Below, piece after piece: positions 17,921 to 24,509 of a stretch of 38,264 nt of DNA (the stretch's first letter is position 1; every line of letters starts with the position of its first letter). Source of the DNA: an uncultured Eubacterium sp. (GTDB lineage: Bacteria; Bacillota; Clostridia; Lachnospirales; Lachnospiraceae). The notes under the pieces were generated by a model. The model was given only the letters and a program-made list of their open reading frames with translations, made no database searches and was not told the DNA's origin. The position numbers and the translations under genes are program-made. The stretch is taken from contig CAJTZN010000008.1 of the NCBI GenBank assembly GCA_910584065.1, forward strand, positions 53,486 through 91,749. Direction: 5' to 3'.

Positions 17921-18058
17921 ATAGGTAATTTCCCCTCATCAGCCAGTAGAATGAAAGGGATACGAAAGTAGAATAAAATACACATTGTCTTTTTGCCGGG
18001 GAATGCTATTGGGGAGTTTTTACTACGGCAGAAGAATAGCGGTTCATCGGGATTCTAC
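17914..18058 (+). promoter_or_regulatory. Repeated GTAGAAT boxes, candidate BlaI-family operators
   Basis: GTAGAAT occurs at 17914-17920, 17946-17952 and 17968-17974, and its reverse complement ATTCTAC at 18052-18058. BlaI/MecI repressors bind dyads built on TAC/GTA half-sites, so these boxes in front of a BlaI-like gene are plausible operators. The half-sites here are mostly direct repeats and not compact dyads, which weakens the case. Confidence 0.45.
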
Positions 18059-18097
18059 TAAAGAAGAAAAGTAATTGCGCGAGGAGGTTTTGAGAAA

Positions 18098-18475
18098 ATG
18101 GGTCAGCCAAAGGGAAAGGAAATCCGTCTGCACGAAGGAGAACTGAATGTCATGGAACTGCTTTGGAGTAATAAAGTTCTGGCGGCAAAAGATATTGCTA
18201 AGATCATAAAGGAATACATCGGATGGGAAAAAAATACTACATACACCTATATTAAGCGTCTGATTGATAAAGGCGCGATCACGAGGGAGGATCCCGGCTT
18301 TTTATGCCGGGCAGCAATTTCCAAAAAAAGGGTGCAGGAAATCGAGACTACTGTACTGATCAAAAATTTGTATAATAGTTCTCTGACAAGTTTTATCCAT
18401 GAATATTTTGATGGACGAAAATTGTCGTCGGATGAAGTCCTGGAATTACAAAAAGTTGTGGATGACAATCGATAG
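18098..18475 (+). CDS. BlaI/MecI/CopY-family transcriptional regulator
   Basis: A 125-residue winged-helix protein of the BlaI/MecI family. It shows the typical N-terminal start (LHEGELNVMELLWSNKVLAAKDIAKII), the recognition segment KNTTYTYIKRLIDKGAITRE, and a C-terminal dimerisation part where these repressors are often cleaved by a BlaR1-type protease. RBS AGGAGG lies 11 bases before the ATG. No BlaR1/MecR1 sensor gene is visible next to it: the prophage array begins 135 bases after its stop. The regulated function is therefore unknown. Confidence 0.88.
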   Translation: MGQPKGKEIRLHEGELNVMELLWSNKVLAAKDIAKIIKEYIGWEKNTTYTYIKRLIDKGAITREDPGFLCRAAISKKRVQEIETTVLIKNLYNSSLTSFIHEYFDGRKLSSDEVLELQKVVDDNR

Positions 18476-18497
18476 CTTATGGAAATTCATGGAACCA

Positions 18498-18609
18498 CCA
18501 AACAGAAGAAACGTCCATGAAGTCTCTGAGTCTGGCACTGGGACGGATTAAGCCTCCCAGGAGGAAGAATTGAGGTTACAGCCGGGGACTGGTGGATGTT
18601 TTTTCTTCC
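18498..18609. other. Possible fossil of the right-hand end of a related phage copy
   Basis: Left of attL, CCAAACAGAAGAAAC (18498-18512) exactly matches the sequence ending the 89-aa phage ORF in both intact copies (24486-24500 and 30421-30435). The bases just before the core (GTTTTTTCTTC) also resemble those before the core at 24545 and 30480. The stretch between is diverged and about 54 bases longer. This fits a remnant of an older, related prophage end left of the present array. It could also be a host sequence resembling the phage end. Confidence 0.5.
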
Positions 18610-18629
18610 CCCTGCTCTCTTGGACAAAC
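18610..18629. other. attL core
   Basis: CCCTGCTCTCTTGGACAAAC is the 20-nt sequence shared exactly by all three prophage borders. Here the left side is host-like (or fossil) and the right side is phage. The core ends at the inner edge of a TTGGACAAA recombinase-type arm, where Xer-type strand exchange would be expected. Confidence 0.85.
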
Positions 18630-18744
18630 GAGGTTGAGAGTTTGTCCAAACAGAGCCTGCGGAATCCACATCGTTCCGCCGAAGGTGGCGGAGCGGTCAG
18701 GCTTCTTTTGGACAAAGTCGTAGGTTTGTCCAAGCAGAGCAGGG
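18610..18744. repeat. Forked-hairpin attP-like inverted repeat with two recombinase-type sites, copy 1
   Basis: The 135 bases fold back on themselves. 18610-18618 pairs with 18736-18744, 18620-18629 with 18724-18733, 18641-18649 with 18708-18716, and 18654-18659 with 18698-18703. An inner hairpin forms from 18675-18680 and 18687-18692. The strand holds two dyad sites with arms TTGGACAAA and TTTGTCCAA. Counting the 9-bp arms, site 1 has a 12-base centre (18629-18640) and site 2 an 8-base centre (18717-18724), so the folded stem has one complete duplex-like site with an unpaired centre. This matches the logic of the CTXphi single-stranded attP. The region may also hold the replication origin or packaging signal. 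Confidence 0.85.
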
Positions 18745-18752
18745 ACTGGTTC

Positions 18753-19565
18753 TCATCCTTCCTTTTGGAACTCATAGTAAGATACCTTTCGGTTATACCC
18801 GTTCACTTCGTATTCGACTGTTTTAGAATACATGCTATTGTTTTCTAAAAAATCCTGATCGATCCCCATGTCGAGAAGCTCGTCATATGTGAGGTTCTCT
18901 ATTTTGGGTGTCATCAAATTTTTTGAGTTCCAGTAACGCTTTTTCCCCCGGATATGACCGGAGAGTTCTTTCGTGATGTATTTACCGATGTACGTGGCGG
19001 TCCTTTGTTTATCAAGGATCTTTGTGGCTGTGGTAAAACCAAGCTTGTAGTTGTCGATGTTATAGATCACCTGGCCATGATCACGTTTACCGGAATCCAC
19101 CAACGGGAGAGTACCGATCTCCCCCAGGAGTCCGTGAAAATGATAACGGCCGGATTTGTGCAACTCAGGAACAAAAAGGTAACGAATATCAGGGGAATAA
19201 CGTTTTTTAACATTATTCAACCATTGGGATAACTTTTTCGAACATTCTGCATAGTCGAATGAATTTACTTTTTCCGGATTAAACGTCATAGTGACAAACC
19301 ATTCAAAATCATTCGATCTTGCATAATCATAGATCATGTTTTTCGCACGGTTAGTTGAAACAGTGATGGACCGCTTCACATCACATACACGATCGAACAG
19401 GGTAGGAGTATATTCCCATTCATCCCATCCTTCTATATCCGATACTTCCAACTGTTTGGTTTCTTCAATCAGGGAAGTATAATCAATCCGGTTTCCGTAG
19501 TTGTATGTAGTAATGGAAAAATGATCTTCATCATAACGTTTAATACGGACATTATAATAACGCAT
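18753..19565 (-). CDS. Rolling-circle replication initiator (HUH Rep), copy 1
   Basis: A 270-residue HUH-endonuclease-type Rep that would nick the double-strand origin to start rolling-circle replication. Motif 1 is FVTMTFN (about residues 90-96). Motif 2 is the metal-binding H142-F-H144 in YHFHGLLG. Motif 3 is Y192-I-G-K-Y196, where one tyrosine would be the nicking residue. ATG 19565 sits after CAGGTGG; a GTG 9 bases upstream overlaps that site. It is the last gene of the leftward module and ends 9 bases from the att hairpin region, where an origin would be convenient. The Rep class is clear; the closest subfamily was not determined. Confidence 0.88.
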   Translation of the reverse strand: MRYYNVRIKRYDEDHFSITTYNYGNRIDYTSLIEETKQLEVSDIEGWDEWEYTPTLFDRVCDVKRSITVSTNRAKNMIYDYARSNDFEWFVTMTFNPEKVNSFDYAECSKKLSQWLNNVKKRYSPDIRYLFVPELHKSGRYHFHGLLGEIGTLPLVDSGKRDHGQVIYNIDNYKLGFTTATKILDKQRTATYIGKYITKELSGHIRGKKRYWNSKNLMTPKIENLTYDELLDMGIDQDFLENNSMYSKTVEYEVNGYNRKVSYYEFQKEG

Positions 19566-19620
19566 AAAAACCACCTGAAGCAGAAAAAAGTATAAAAAGA
19601 TTTATTCCAGAGTGTGACTG

Positions 19621-20406
19621 TTAAGTGTTGCTATTGTCAAGTATAGAGAGAACGGATCCGTCCTCATCCACCCCGGACGGCGGGTCCCCTCCTTGCTCCG
19701 CTTCGGTATCCCCGTCATCCGGGGCGGAAGAGGGCGGTTCTGATCCCTCTGAACTGCCATCATACAACGCATAACTATCATATAAAGAAGAAATACGCCT
19801 GCTGAAACGGAAAAAATCACTGGAAACCTTTTCCCGGAGACAATAAAACGTAGTAACGTCAATAAACAACGAACCGCCGCAGAAGAGAGCCAGGAGCCTT
19901 CCAAACAACTTGAAATGTCCTACATTTCGATGTTTATGTTCATATTCAAAGAATGAACGTATCTGCCGGTCGACCATCCGATCGGACTGTGAGATCAGGA
20001 TAAAGTCATAGCCATAATGGCGATGGAGGGAGAAGAATTGGATCCATTCCATCCGATCGGACTGTGTGAATGTCCGGGGATTGAACATAATGCCACATTC
20101 ATCAATGACTACAAGCGTCTGACTTTCCTTTCCTGGCTTATGATTCATCTTCGCGTATTGCTTTAAAAAATCGACAGTCAGATGTGCATTATCAACGTAT
20201 GAAAACCGTCCCAGCCTGCGTAAATGGGGGCGGTAGCCTTTATATATTTTTTTTGCCAGGAATCCAAAAAGAGAGCAGGCACAATGTTCGAGATTTATTG
20301 GATAATTCGAAATTACACTGCCACGAGACCGAAGGCGGTAGAATATTTTTTCGGTTGCATGAAAGGATTTACCTGATCCGGGAGTCCCGGAATAAAGATG
20401 TATCAT
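19621..20406 (-). CDS. Zot-family phage assembly ATPase (pI-like), copy 1
   Basis: Zot/pI proteins are inner-membrane ATPases that drive extrusion of the virion. The 261-residue product has Walker A GTPGSGKS (residues 7-14), Walker B TLVVIDECG (about 97-105), a SQSDR sensor-like stretch (139-143), and a single membrane segment at about 170-190 (LLALFCGGSLFIDVTTFYCL). A Ser/Pro/Asp-rich tail follows, which would lie outside. This is the most diagnostic inovirus gene in the unit. The 'zonula occludens toxin' name is historical and implies no toxicity here. RBS TAGGAGTGATAAA precedes the ATG. Confidence 0.93.
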   Translation of the reverse strand: MIHLYSGTPGSGKSFHATEKIFYRLRSRGSVISNYPINLEHCACSLFGFLAKKIYKGYRPHLRRLGRFSYVDNAHLTVDFLKQYAKMNHKPGKESQTLVVIDECGIMFNPRTFTQSDRMEWIQFFSLHRHYGYDFILISQSDRMVDRQIRSFFEYEHKHRNVGHFKLFGRLLALFCGGSLFIDVTTFYCLREKVSSDFFRFSRRISSLYDSYALYDGSSEGSEPPSSAPDDGDTEAEQGGDPPSGVDEDGSVLSILDNSNT

Positions 20407-20457
20407 TTTATCACTCCTATCTAAGTAAAAATTTTAAAGTGGTCGCAGCAGCGTGCA

Positions 20458-20718
20458 CTAATCTCCAATGACCTTAAGCCAGCGGAGTACTACCTGATAA
20501 AGATAAAACACACCGATCGCCACAAGCCAGCTGGAACCGATTATTACAAAATCCCCAACCGGAATGATCCAGTTGACATATTTCAGCAGATCGTTATCAC
20601 CAATAGCCGAAATATACTTTTCAAAAGGGCAATCCGGCAGAAGGGCAAGAAAAACATTTACCATATCAATTAAAAAATCACGAAGACCGTTTACGATAGT
20701 CGTCCACAAATCAAACAC
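20458..20718 (-). CDS. Small multi-spanning membrane protein, pVI-like minor coat candidate, copy 1
   Basis: An 86-residue hydrophobic protein with about three membrane-compatible segments (FLIDMVNVFLALLP, WIIPVGDFVIIGSSWLVAIGVFYLY in part). It sits between the adsorption-type protein and the Zot gene, the position of pVI in Ff phages. The probable start is GTG 20718, 1 base after the upstream stop, which suggests translational coupling. No sequence motif proves the assignment; it rests on size, hydropathy and order. Confidence 0.7.
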   Translation of the reverse strand: MFDLWTTIVNGLRDFLIDMVNVFLALLPDCPFEKYISAIGDNDLLKYVNWIIPVGDFVIIGSSWLVAIGVFYLYQVVLRWLKVIGD

Positions 20719-20721
20719 CCC

Positions 20722-22899
20722 CTAACCTTTAATGATCGACCGGGTGAGCAGGATCAAGGAAAGAATAAATATGATCCGGAAGAACCAGCGACATATCTCC
20801 GCCTGCTTTTCAAAACGGGAAAAATCAATCTCTATCCGTTCATCAATATGAAACCTGTCTATCTTAAACGGTAAAATATATTTAGGTGGTGTAGCATTCG
20901 CAGAAAGGACCTGAACAAGACCGATCAAGTCCCAGGGAACACAAAAAGGAAACTTTTTTAACAACTGTGGCGTTTTAGCTTTTTCCGGGTCGATTTCTTC
21001 CGGCTTGCCTTCTGAATTAGTTCCTGGATTTGGGTTGGTTCCTGGATCGGGATTGGTGCCCGGATCAGGATTCGTTCCCGGGTTCGGGTTGGTTCCCGGA
21101 TCGGGATTGGTGCCCGGGTTCGGATTGGTTCCCGGGTTTGGATTGGTTCCCGGATCAGGATTGGTTCCTGGATCAGGGTTGGTTCCCGGGTTCGGATTGG
21201 TTCCTGGATCAGGATTCGTTCCTGGATCGGGATTGGTTCCCGGGTTCGGATTGGTTCCTGGATCGGGATTGGTTCCCGGATCAGGATTGGTTCCCGGATC
21301 AGGGTTCGTTCCCGGATCGGGATCGGTTCCCGGGTTCGGGTTTGGATCCGGCCAGCTGCCAGGACCACGATCAGGATTAATATTTGGCTCTGGATAAGTG
21401 ATTTTTGTTTCTCCAGGTTTATCTCCAACAAACTCACGGACAAGAGGATCAATCGGACGGACTTGATCCTGCTTACTGATCCCCTCTAAAACAGAATCAA
21501 AAGTAACAACATCTTCCTGGGTTTTCGGATGTTTAACCTTATATTTTTTCCCTTTTTCTGAATTGATGGTTTTTTTTGCAGTTTCCCCTTCATCTTCGAC
21601 ACCTGCCCAGGAATGACCGATAACACCTTTCCAGCCGTCTGCCATGAGCTCCAGCAACTGATCAAGTGTATAATTTCCTGACTGGATCAACTCCCGGAAC
21701 TTTTCAACATTTGCATATGTTCCGCAATCGATCAAATCAGGAGCAGTAACAACAGCAGTAGAAGGATCAAGAAGTTTTCGATTCATAATATGAGAATTTA
21801 ATAAATCCAATGTTCCTTGTATTCCAAGTGAAGGAATAAATCTTACACTATGACCAATTGAATATTTAAAACTACCGCCTTTGTACCATGGAGAAGATTC
21901 ATATTGATGAATCAATGACCAACTAGAAGAAGTTTTATCGCCAAAACGCATAGAATATCTGATATCAGGGTATACATTATTAACTTTAGGATCTACAAAC
22001 ACATCTGAAGCAAGACAAAAAAAAGGTATATTATTTTCATAATAAACTAACGGATAAATAAATTTTATATTATTATCAGGAAGATAATCCATACTGAGGC
22101 GGATTATGACATTATAATCTAAACTATTAAAAGAACTATCTTGTATTTGTAAAAAATCCGGATGAGTTTTCCAATATAACCGGGAATAATCACATATAGT
22201 CGGATCGAAAATTTCCGCCGTCTCAGAAGGTGTAAACTTCGTAGCAAGCTTCTGACGGTTGATCGCCTGTGTGATCATATAGATCACAGTAAAAGCTTCT
22301 GTACTATAAATAGATGGGATCGCAGAAGGCGGAAGATACTTATACGTTTTTCCTTTTTCTTCTTCATTCCCCTCATCATCCTCATCACCACCGCCCATAT
22401 CGGGAAACTGCAGAATAGTGCCAGCTTTTGAATAAAATGCAGAGGACCTAAAATCAAGAGCTGACGATCCATCTACCAACCCCCGGGAACTCCATAGCTT
22501 TTGGCACCATTCTTTACTAACCACATAATCCGCCGTTAAAAATACCATGGCAAGTTTTGGAAGACAATTTTTTGAAAAGTCAATGGAAGCAGAAAAATCA
22601 AAAACATTTCCTATACCGGAGTTAACACCATAGCAGGATTCCGCATAATCCACCGCTGTTTTATAATCCGTGATCCCGGCTTTTTCACGGGGAACCACAA
22701 CATCTTCCTTAGATGCCCCTCCGGAAAGGGAAGCTATCATTACCAGCAACTCAAAGAAGACCGCACCCAGATCATCCACCACGGCTATGGCTTTCACTTC
22801 CGCAGGCCTGGCAACTATCCCGGCCATGCAGGACATTACAAGCATGAGGACGCAGCAGAAGAGGGCAGTAATTCTTTTAACAATAATTCTAATCATCAT
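20722..22899 (-). CDS. Large surface/adsorption-type virion protein (pIII-like), copy 1
   Basis: A 725-residue exported protein. It has an N-terminal signal peptide (about residues 1-37: basic start, hydrophobic LFCCVLMLVMSCMAGIVA), a large extracellular part, 18 hexapeptide repeats of the NP(D/N)PGT type near residues 520-627, and a C-terminal membrane anchor (WFFRIIFILSLILL) followed by short basic residues. This signal–domain–linker–anchor layout and the place before the pVI-like gene fit the pIII receptor-binding minor coat protein. The extracellular region shows no family I can name. RBS TAGGAGGTAAAA precedes the ATG. Confidence 0.8.
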   Translation of the reverse strand: MMIRIIVKRITALFCCVLMLVMSCMAGIVARPAEVKAIAVVDDLGAVFFELLVMIASLSGGASKEDVVVPREKAGITDYKTAVDYAESCYGVNSGIGNVFDFSASIDFSKNCLPKLAMVFLTADYVVSKEWCQKLWSSRGLVDGSSALDFRSSAFYSKAGTILQFPDMGGGDEDDEGNEEEKGKTYKYLPPSAIPSIYSTEAFTVIYMITQAINRQKLATKFTPSETAEIFDPTICDYSRLYWKTHPDFLQIQDSSFNSLDYNVIIRLSMDYLPDNNIKFIYPLVYYENNIPFFCLASDVFVDPKVNNVYPDIRYSMRFGDKTSSSWSLIHQYESSPWYKGGSFKYSIGHSVRFIPSLGIQGTLDLLNSHIMNRKLLDPSTAVVTAPDLIDCGTYANVEKFRELIQSGNYTLDQLLELMADGWKGVIGHSWAGVEDEGETAKKTINSEKGKKYKVKHPKTQEDVVTFDSVLEGISKQDQVRPIDPLVREFVGDKPGETKITYPEPNINPDRGPGSWPDPNPNPGTDPDPGTNPDPGTNPDPGTNPDPGTNPNPGTNPDPGTNPDPGTNPNPGTNPDPGTNPDPGTNPNPGTNPNPGTNPDPGTNPNPGTNPDPGTNPDPGTNPNPGTNSEGKPEEIDPEKAKTPQLLKKFPFCVPWDLIGLVQVLSANATPPKYILPFKIDRFHIDERIEIDFSRFEKQAEICRWFFRIIFILSLILLTRSIIKG
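21019..21342 (-). repeat. 18-bp coding tandem repeat (NP[D/N]PGT ×18), copy 1
   Basis: Eighteen consecutive 18-bp units encode NPDPGT or NPNPGT (one is DPDPGT). The tract is exactly 324 bp. It parallels the glycine-rich linkers between domains of Ff pIII but is proline/aspartate-rich. The opposite strand also reads open through it (a VPGSGL-type frame), which is a shadow of the repeat. Confidence 0.92.
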
Positions 22900-22922
22900 T
22901 TTTACCTCCTAATAGTAATCAA

Positions 22923-23024
22923 GGGTAACTGGAAAGAAGTGCATCTTTCCAGCTACCCCGCAAACAGGATATAATAACCTTCCGTTGTCAAGAAAAATAG
23001 AAAACCACGATTTTTCTTGACAAC
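22923..23024 (-). promoter_or_regulatory. Two strong hairpins between coat and adsorption genes, copy 1
   Basis: A perfect 15-bp inverted repeat (22984-22998 with 23010-23024, 11-base loop) begins 8 bases after the coat-gene stop in the leftward transcript. A second stem of 14 bp with one mismatch (22923-22936 with 22945-22958) follows. The position matches the central terminator after gene VIII in Ff phages, which limits expression of pIII. No U-run follows the first stem, so an attenuator or mRNA-stabilising role is as likely as full termination. Confidence 0.65.
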
Positions 23025-23031
23025 GCCCGGC

Positions 23032-23199
23032 TTACCCTTTAGAAGCGATCTTCTTGAAGAACTTGACTCCCAGCGTGATCGCAAGGGACAGTCCCAGGAT
23101 CGCAAGGCCGGCCGGAAGGGCCTTCTCAAAAAGAGTGATCACATCCGTTTTCACCGCCGTAAAAGCGGTATTGATCGCAGTGGTCAATGTATCATTCAT
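23032..23199 (-). CDS. Major coat protein candidate (pVIII-like), copy 1
   Basis: A 55-residue protein with the hallmark layout of a mature filamentous-phage coat subunit. It has a polar amphipathic N-terminal part (MNDTLTTAINTAFTAVKTD), a single hydrophobic helix (LPAGLAILGLSLAITLGV), and a basic C-terminus (KFFKKIASKG) to face the packaged DNA. It has no recognisable leader peptide, unlike Ff and Pf coats. RBS AAAGGAGGACAAC is one of the strongest in the unit. It lies between the small membrane ORFs and the hairpin pair, the expected place for gene VIII. Confidence 0.85.
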   Translation of the reverse strand: MNDTLTTAINTAFTAVKTDVITLFEKALPAGLAILGLSLAITLGVKFFKKIASKG

Positions 23200-23235
23200 T
23201 ATGATTGTTGTCCTCCTTTCTCACGAAATATATAA

Positions 23236-23376
23236 TCAAAGCTTAAAAAAACCAAAAGCCTTAATCACTCCATAAAGGATCAGTTCCAGGGGAATAATAA
23301 GGAGCATACCGAGTATCATGGCAAAAGAGCCGTAGGAGAGTAGTTCCTTTAATAATCCCGTATCAATCAGTTCCAT
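23236..23376 (-). CDS. 46-residue membrane protein, minor coat candidate, copy 1
   Basis: An open frame of 46 codons that begins 6 bases after the previous stop. The product starts with a short acidic stretch (MELIDTGLLKELL) and has one long hydrophobic helix (FAMILGMLLIIPLELILYGVI) and a basic end (KAFGFFKL). Together with the preceding 37-aa ORF it resembles the pVII/pIX pair that caps one end of filamentous virions. The assignment is by size, topology and order. Confidence 0.65.
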   Translation of the reverse strand: MELIDTGLLKELLSYGSFAMILGMLLIIPLELILYGVIKAFGFFKL

Positions 23377-23382
23377 GATCTT

Positions 23383-23496
23383 TTACCCCCGAATCCGATA
23401 TATAAGATAATGCCCGGCAACGACCCCAATACCGAAGCAAAGAAACAGATAGCCGGCAAAAGCAAGAGTAAGCAACATCTGCCAGTGATCAGACAT
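23383..23496 (-). CDS. 37-residue membrane protein, minor coat candidate, copy 1
   Basis: An open frame of 37 codons beginning 9 bases after the ssDNA-binding-protein stop. The product is MSDHWQ followed by a hydrophobic helix (LAFAGYLFLCFGIGVVAG) and a basic end (HYLIYRIRG). Size and topology fit pVII/pIX-type tip proteins (about 32-33 residues in Ff). Confidence 0.62.
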   Translation of the reverse strand: MSDHWQMLLTLAFAGYLFLCFGIGVVAGHYLIYRIRG

Positions 23497-23505
23497 TGGA
23501 ACAAC

Positions 23506-23757
23506 CTACTTTCCAGGAGAAGCTGGAGAAATGTCAATGAGATTGACATATGTTCGCTCCTTACCGATCTGTATGTTCAAAAAGCATTTAACCGGGGTCA
23601 TTGGTTTGATGCCTTCCACCTGTTTCTTATTCTCATCATTGAGATAGATCACTTCCGAGTCAAACCCCTGAAGGAGTCCGGCCCTTGTGTATGGTTTTCC
23701 GTCCCTGGTCGTTCCTTCCTCGATCCCGAGAAACATCAATTCCGCAGTTACTTTCAT
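23506..23757 (-). CDS. Single-stranded DNA-binding protein candidate (pV-like), copy 1
   Basis: An 83-residue beta-rich protein (MKVTAELMFLGIEEG, KPYTRAGLLQGFDSEVIYL, VKCFLNIQIGKERTYVNLIDI). Length and position upstream of the coat genes match gene V proteins, which coat the viral strand before assembly and shut off complementary-strand synthesis. Family membership is inferred from size, predicted strands and order. Its ATG overlaps the stop of the preceding 49-aa ORF (ATGA), so the two are translationally coupled. Confidence 0.7.
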   Translation of the reverse strand: MKVTAELMFLGIEEGTTRDGKPYTRAGLLQGFDSEVIYLNDENKKQVEGIKPMTPVKCFLNIQIGKERTYVNLIDISPASPGK

Positions 23758-23903
23758 TTTTTCAACCTCACTTTCATTTCTGCGATCTTTTTCCCGATCT
23801 CTTCCGTTTTAGCTTCCATCTCTGGCGTCCAGCTTGCACCAGTATGAAGCAATAGATCAGAATACTCCGCAACAAGCCTCGTATAATTAGCAATTTCTTT
23901 CAT
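23754..23903 (-). CDS. 49-residue hypothetical protein, first gene of the leftward phage operon, copy 1
   Basis: An open frame of 49 codons. The product is charged and helical (MKEIANYTRLVAEYSDLLLH … EIGKKIAEMKVRLKK) with no membrane segment. RBS AAGGAGG precedes the ATG and the gene is coupled by ATGA to the ssDNA-binding protein candidate. Function unknown. Confidence 0.7.
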   Translation of the reverse strand: MKEIANYTRLVAEYSDLLLHTGASWTPEMEAKTEEIGKKIAEMKVRLKK

Positions 23904-23923
23904 ACAAAAACCTCCTTCCTCCT

Positions 23924-24051
23924 TTTACAAATAGGCTATTTTCTGTTACAATAAAGAGTAAGACTTTAATAGAAAAACACAAAAAACGAGTTTGTGCCCT
24001 CCGTGTATACACTCCTAACTTAATTATATACACGGAGTATACACCTGTCAA
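23924..24051. promoter_or_regulatory. Phage switch region: opposed promoters and palindromic operator boxes, copy 1
   Basis: Leftward promoter: TTGACA (24051-24046) and TATAAT (24028-24023) with a 17-base spacer, a perfect consensus facing the structural/replication operon. It is covered by a perfect inverted repeat, 23999-24009 with 24027-24037 (CTCCGTGTATA). The self-palindrome GTGTATACAC (24003-24012) and a further GTATACAC box (24037-24044) lie in the same stretch. Rightward promoter candidate: TTTACA (23925-23930) and TACAAT (23948-23953), also spaced 17, leading to the repressor candidate. The boxes are natural targets for the ribbon-helix-helix protein next door. Confidence 0.75.
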
Positions 24052-24076
24052 GCGTTTTTTGGAGAAAGGAGAAGTA

Positions 24077-24256
24077 ATGCCGTCGAATTTACCAAAAATC
24101 GTCGCAAGAACAGATCAAGAAACAATAGACAAGTTTAAATTTATTGCAAAAAACGAAGAAAGAACCGTATCACAACAAATGATTTATCTTGTAAAAGAAG
24201 CAATAAAACAATACGAAGCAGAGAAAGGAGAAATACCAATTGAAAAACCTGACTGA
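24077..24256 (+). CDS. Arc/CopG-type ribbon-helix-helix regulator, probable phage repressor, copy 1
   Basis: A 59-residue protein. An N-terminal strand (LPKIVARTDQETIDKFK) is followed by two helices (FIAKNEERTVSQQMIYLVKEAIKQYEAEKG), the layout of Arc-like ribbon-helix-helix DNA-binding domains. ATG 24077 follows GGAGAAAGGAGAAGTA; a TTG 18 bases upstream overlaps that site. It is divergent from the structural operon and adjoins the palindromic boxes, so I infer that it represses the leftward promoter. Confidence 0.8.
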   Translation: MPSNLPKIVARTDQETIDKFKFIAKNEERTVSQQMIYLVKEAIKQYEAEKGEIPIEKPD

Positions 24257-24509
24257 ATCACTGGATGAATTAAACAAAGCCATCATGGCAACCATCGGTT
24301 ATCCAAAACTTATTATTTTGGCTTTTGTCTTAATACTGATCGGATGCCTGGTCCGGTATGCCTACATACGGAGCCAGTATTCCGATGAGGCATGGATAGT
24401 CCGAAAAAAGAACGGCCCGAAAAGTGTCTTTTGGTATGATAAAAACGGAAACAAGGTTTATCACAGACCTCGAGTGAGCAATCCCCCAAACAGAAGAAAC
24501 AGCCATTGA
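24240..24509 (+). CDS. 89-residue single-pass membrane protein, copy 1
   Basis: The frame opens with TTG 24240 after AGAAAGGAGAAA and overlaps the repressor candidate by 17 bases. The product has one hydrophobic segment (LIILAFVLILIGCLVRYAYI, about residues 24-43) and a basic cytosol-like tail (KKNGPKSVFWYDKNGNKVYH … PPNRRNSH). It is the last gene before the right border. A role in immunity or superinfection exclusion is possible from its pairing with the repressor, but nothing in the sequence shows it. Confidence 0.65.
   Translation: MKNLTESLDELNKAIMATIGYPKLIILAFVLILIGCLVRYAYIRSQYSDEAWIVRKKNGPKSVFWYDKNGNKVYHRPRVSNPPNRRNSH

Noticed and set aside
19621..20406. Toxin function for the Zot-family protein.
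   Set aside because: The gene has the Walker motifs, membrane segment and position of a phage assembly ATPase; nothing in the C-terminal tail supports a toxin.
21019..21342. Regular short repeats that at first sight resemble a CRISPR array or minisatellite outside genes (also at 26954-27277).
   Set aside because: Units are contiguous 18-bp in-frame codons (NPDPGT/NPNPGT) inside an exported protein; there are no unique spacers. The open frames on the opposite strand are shadows of the repeat.
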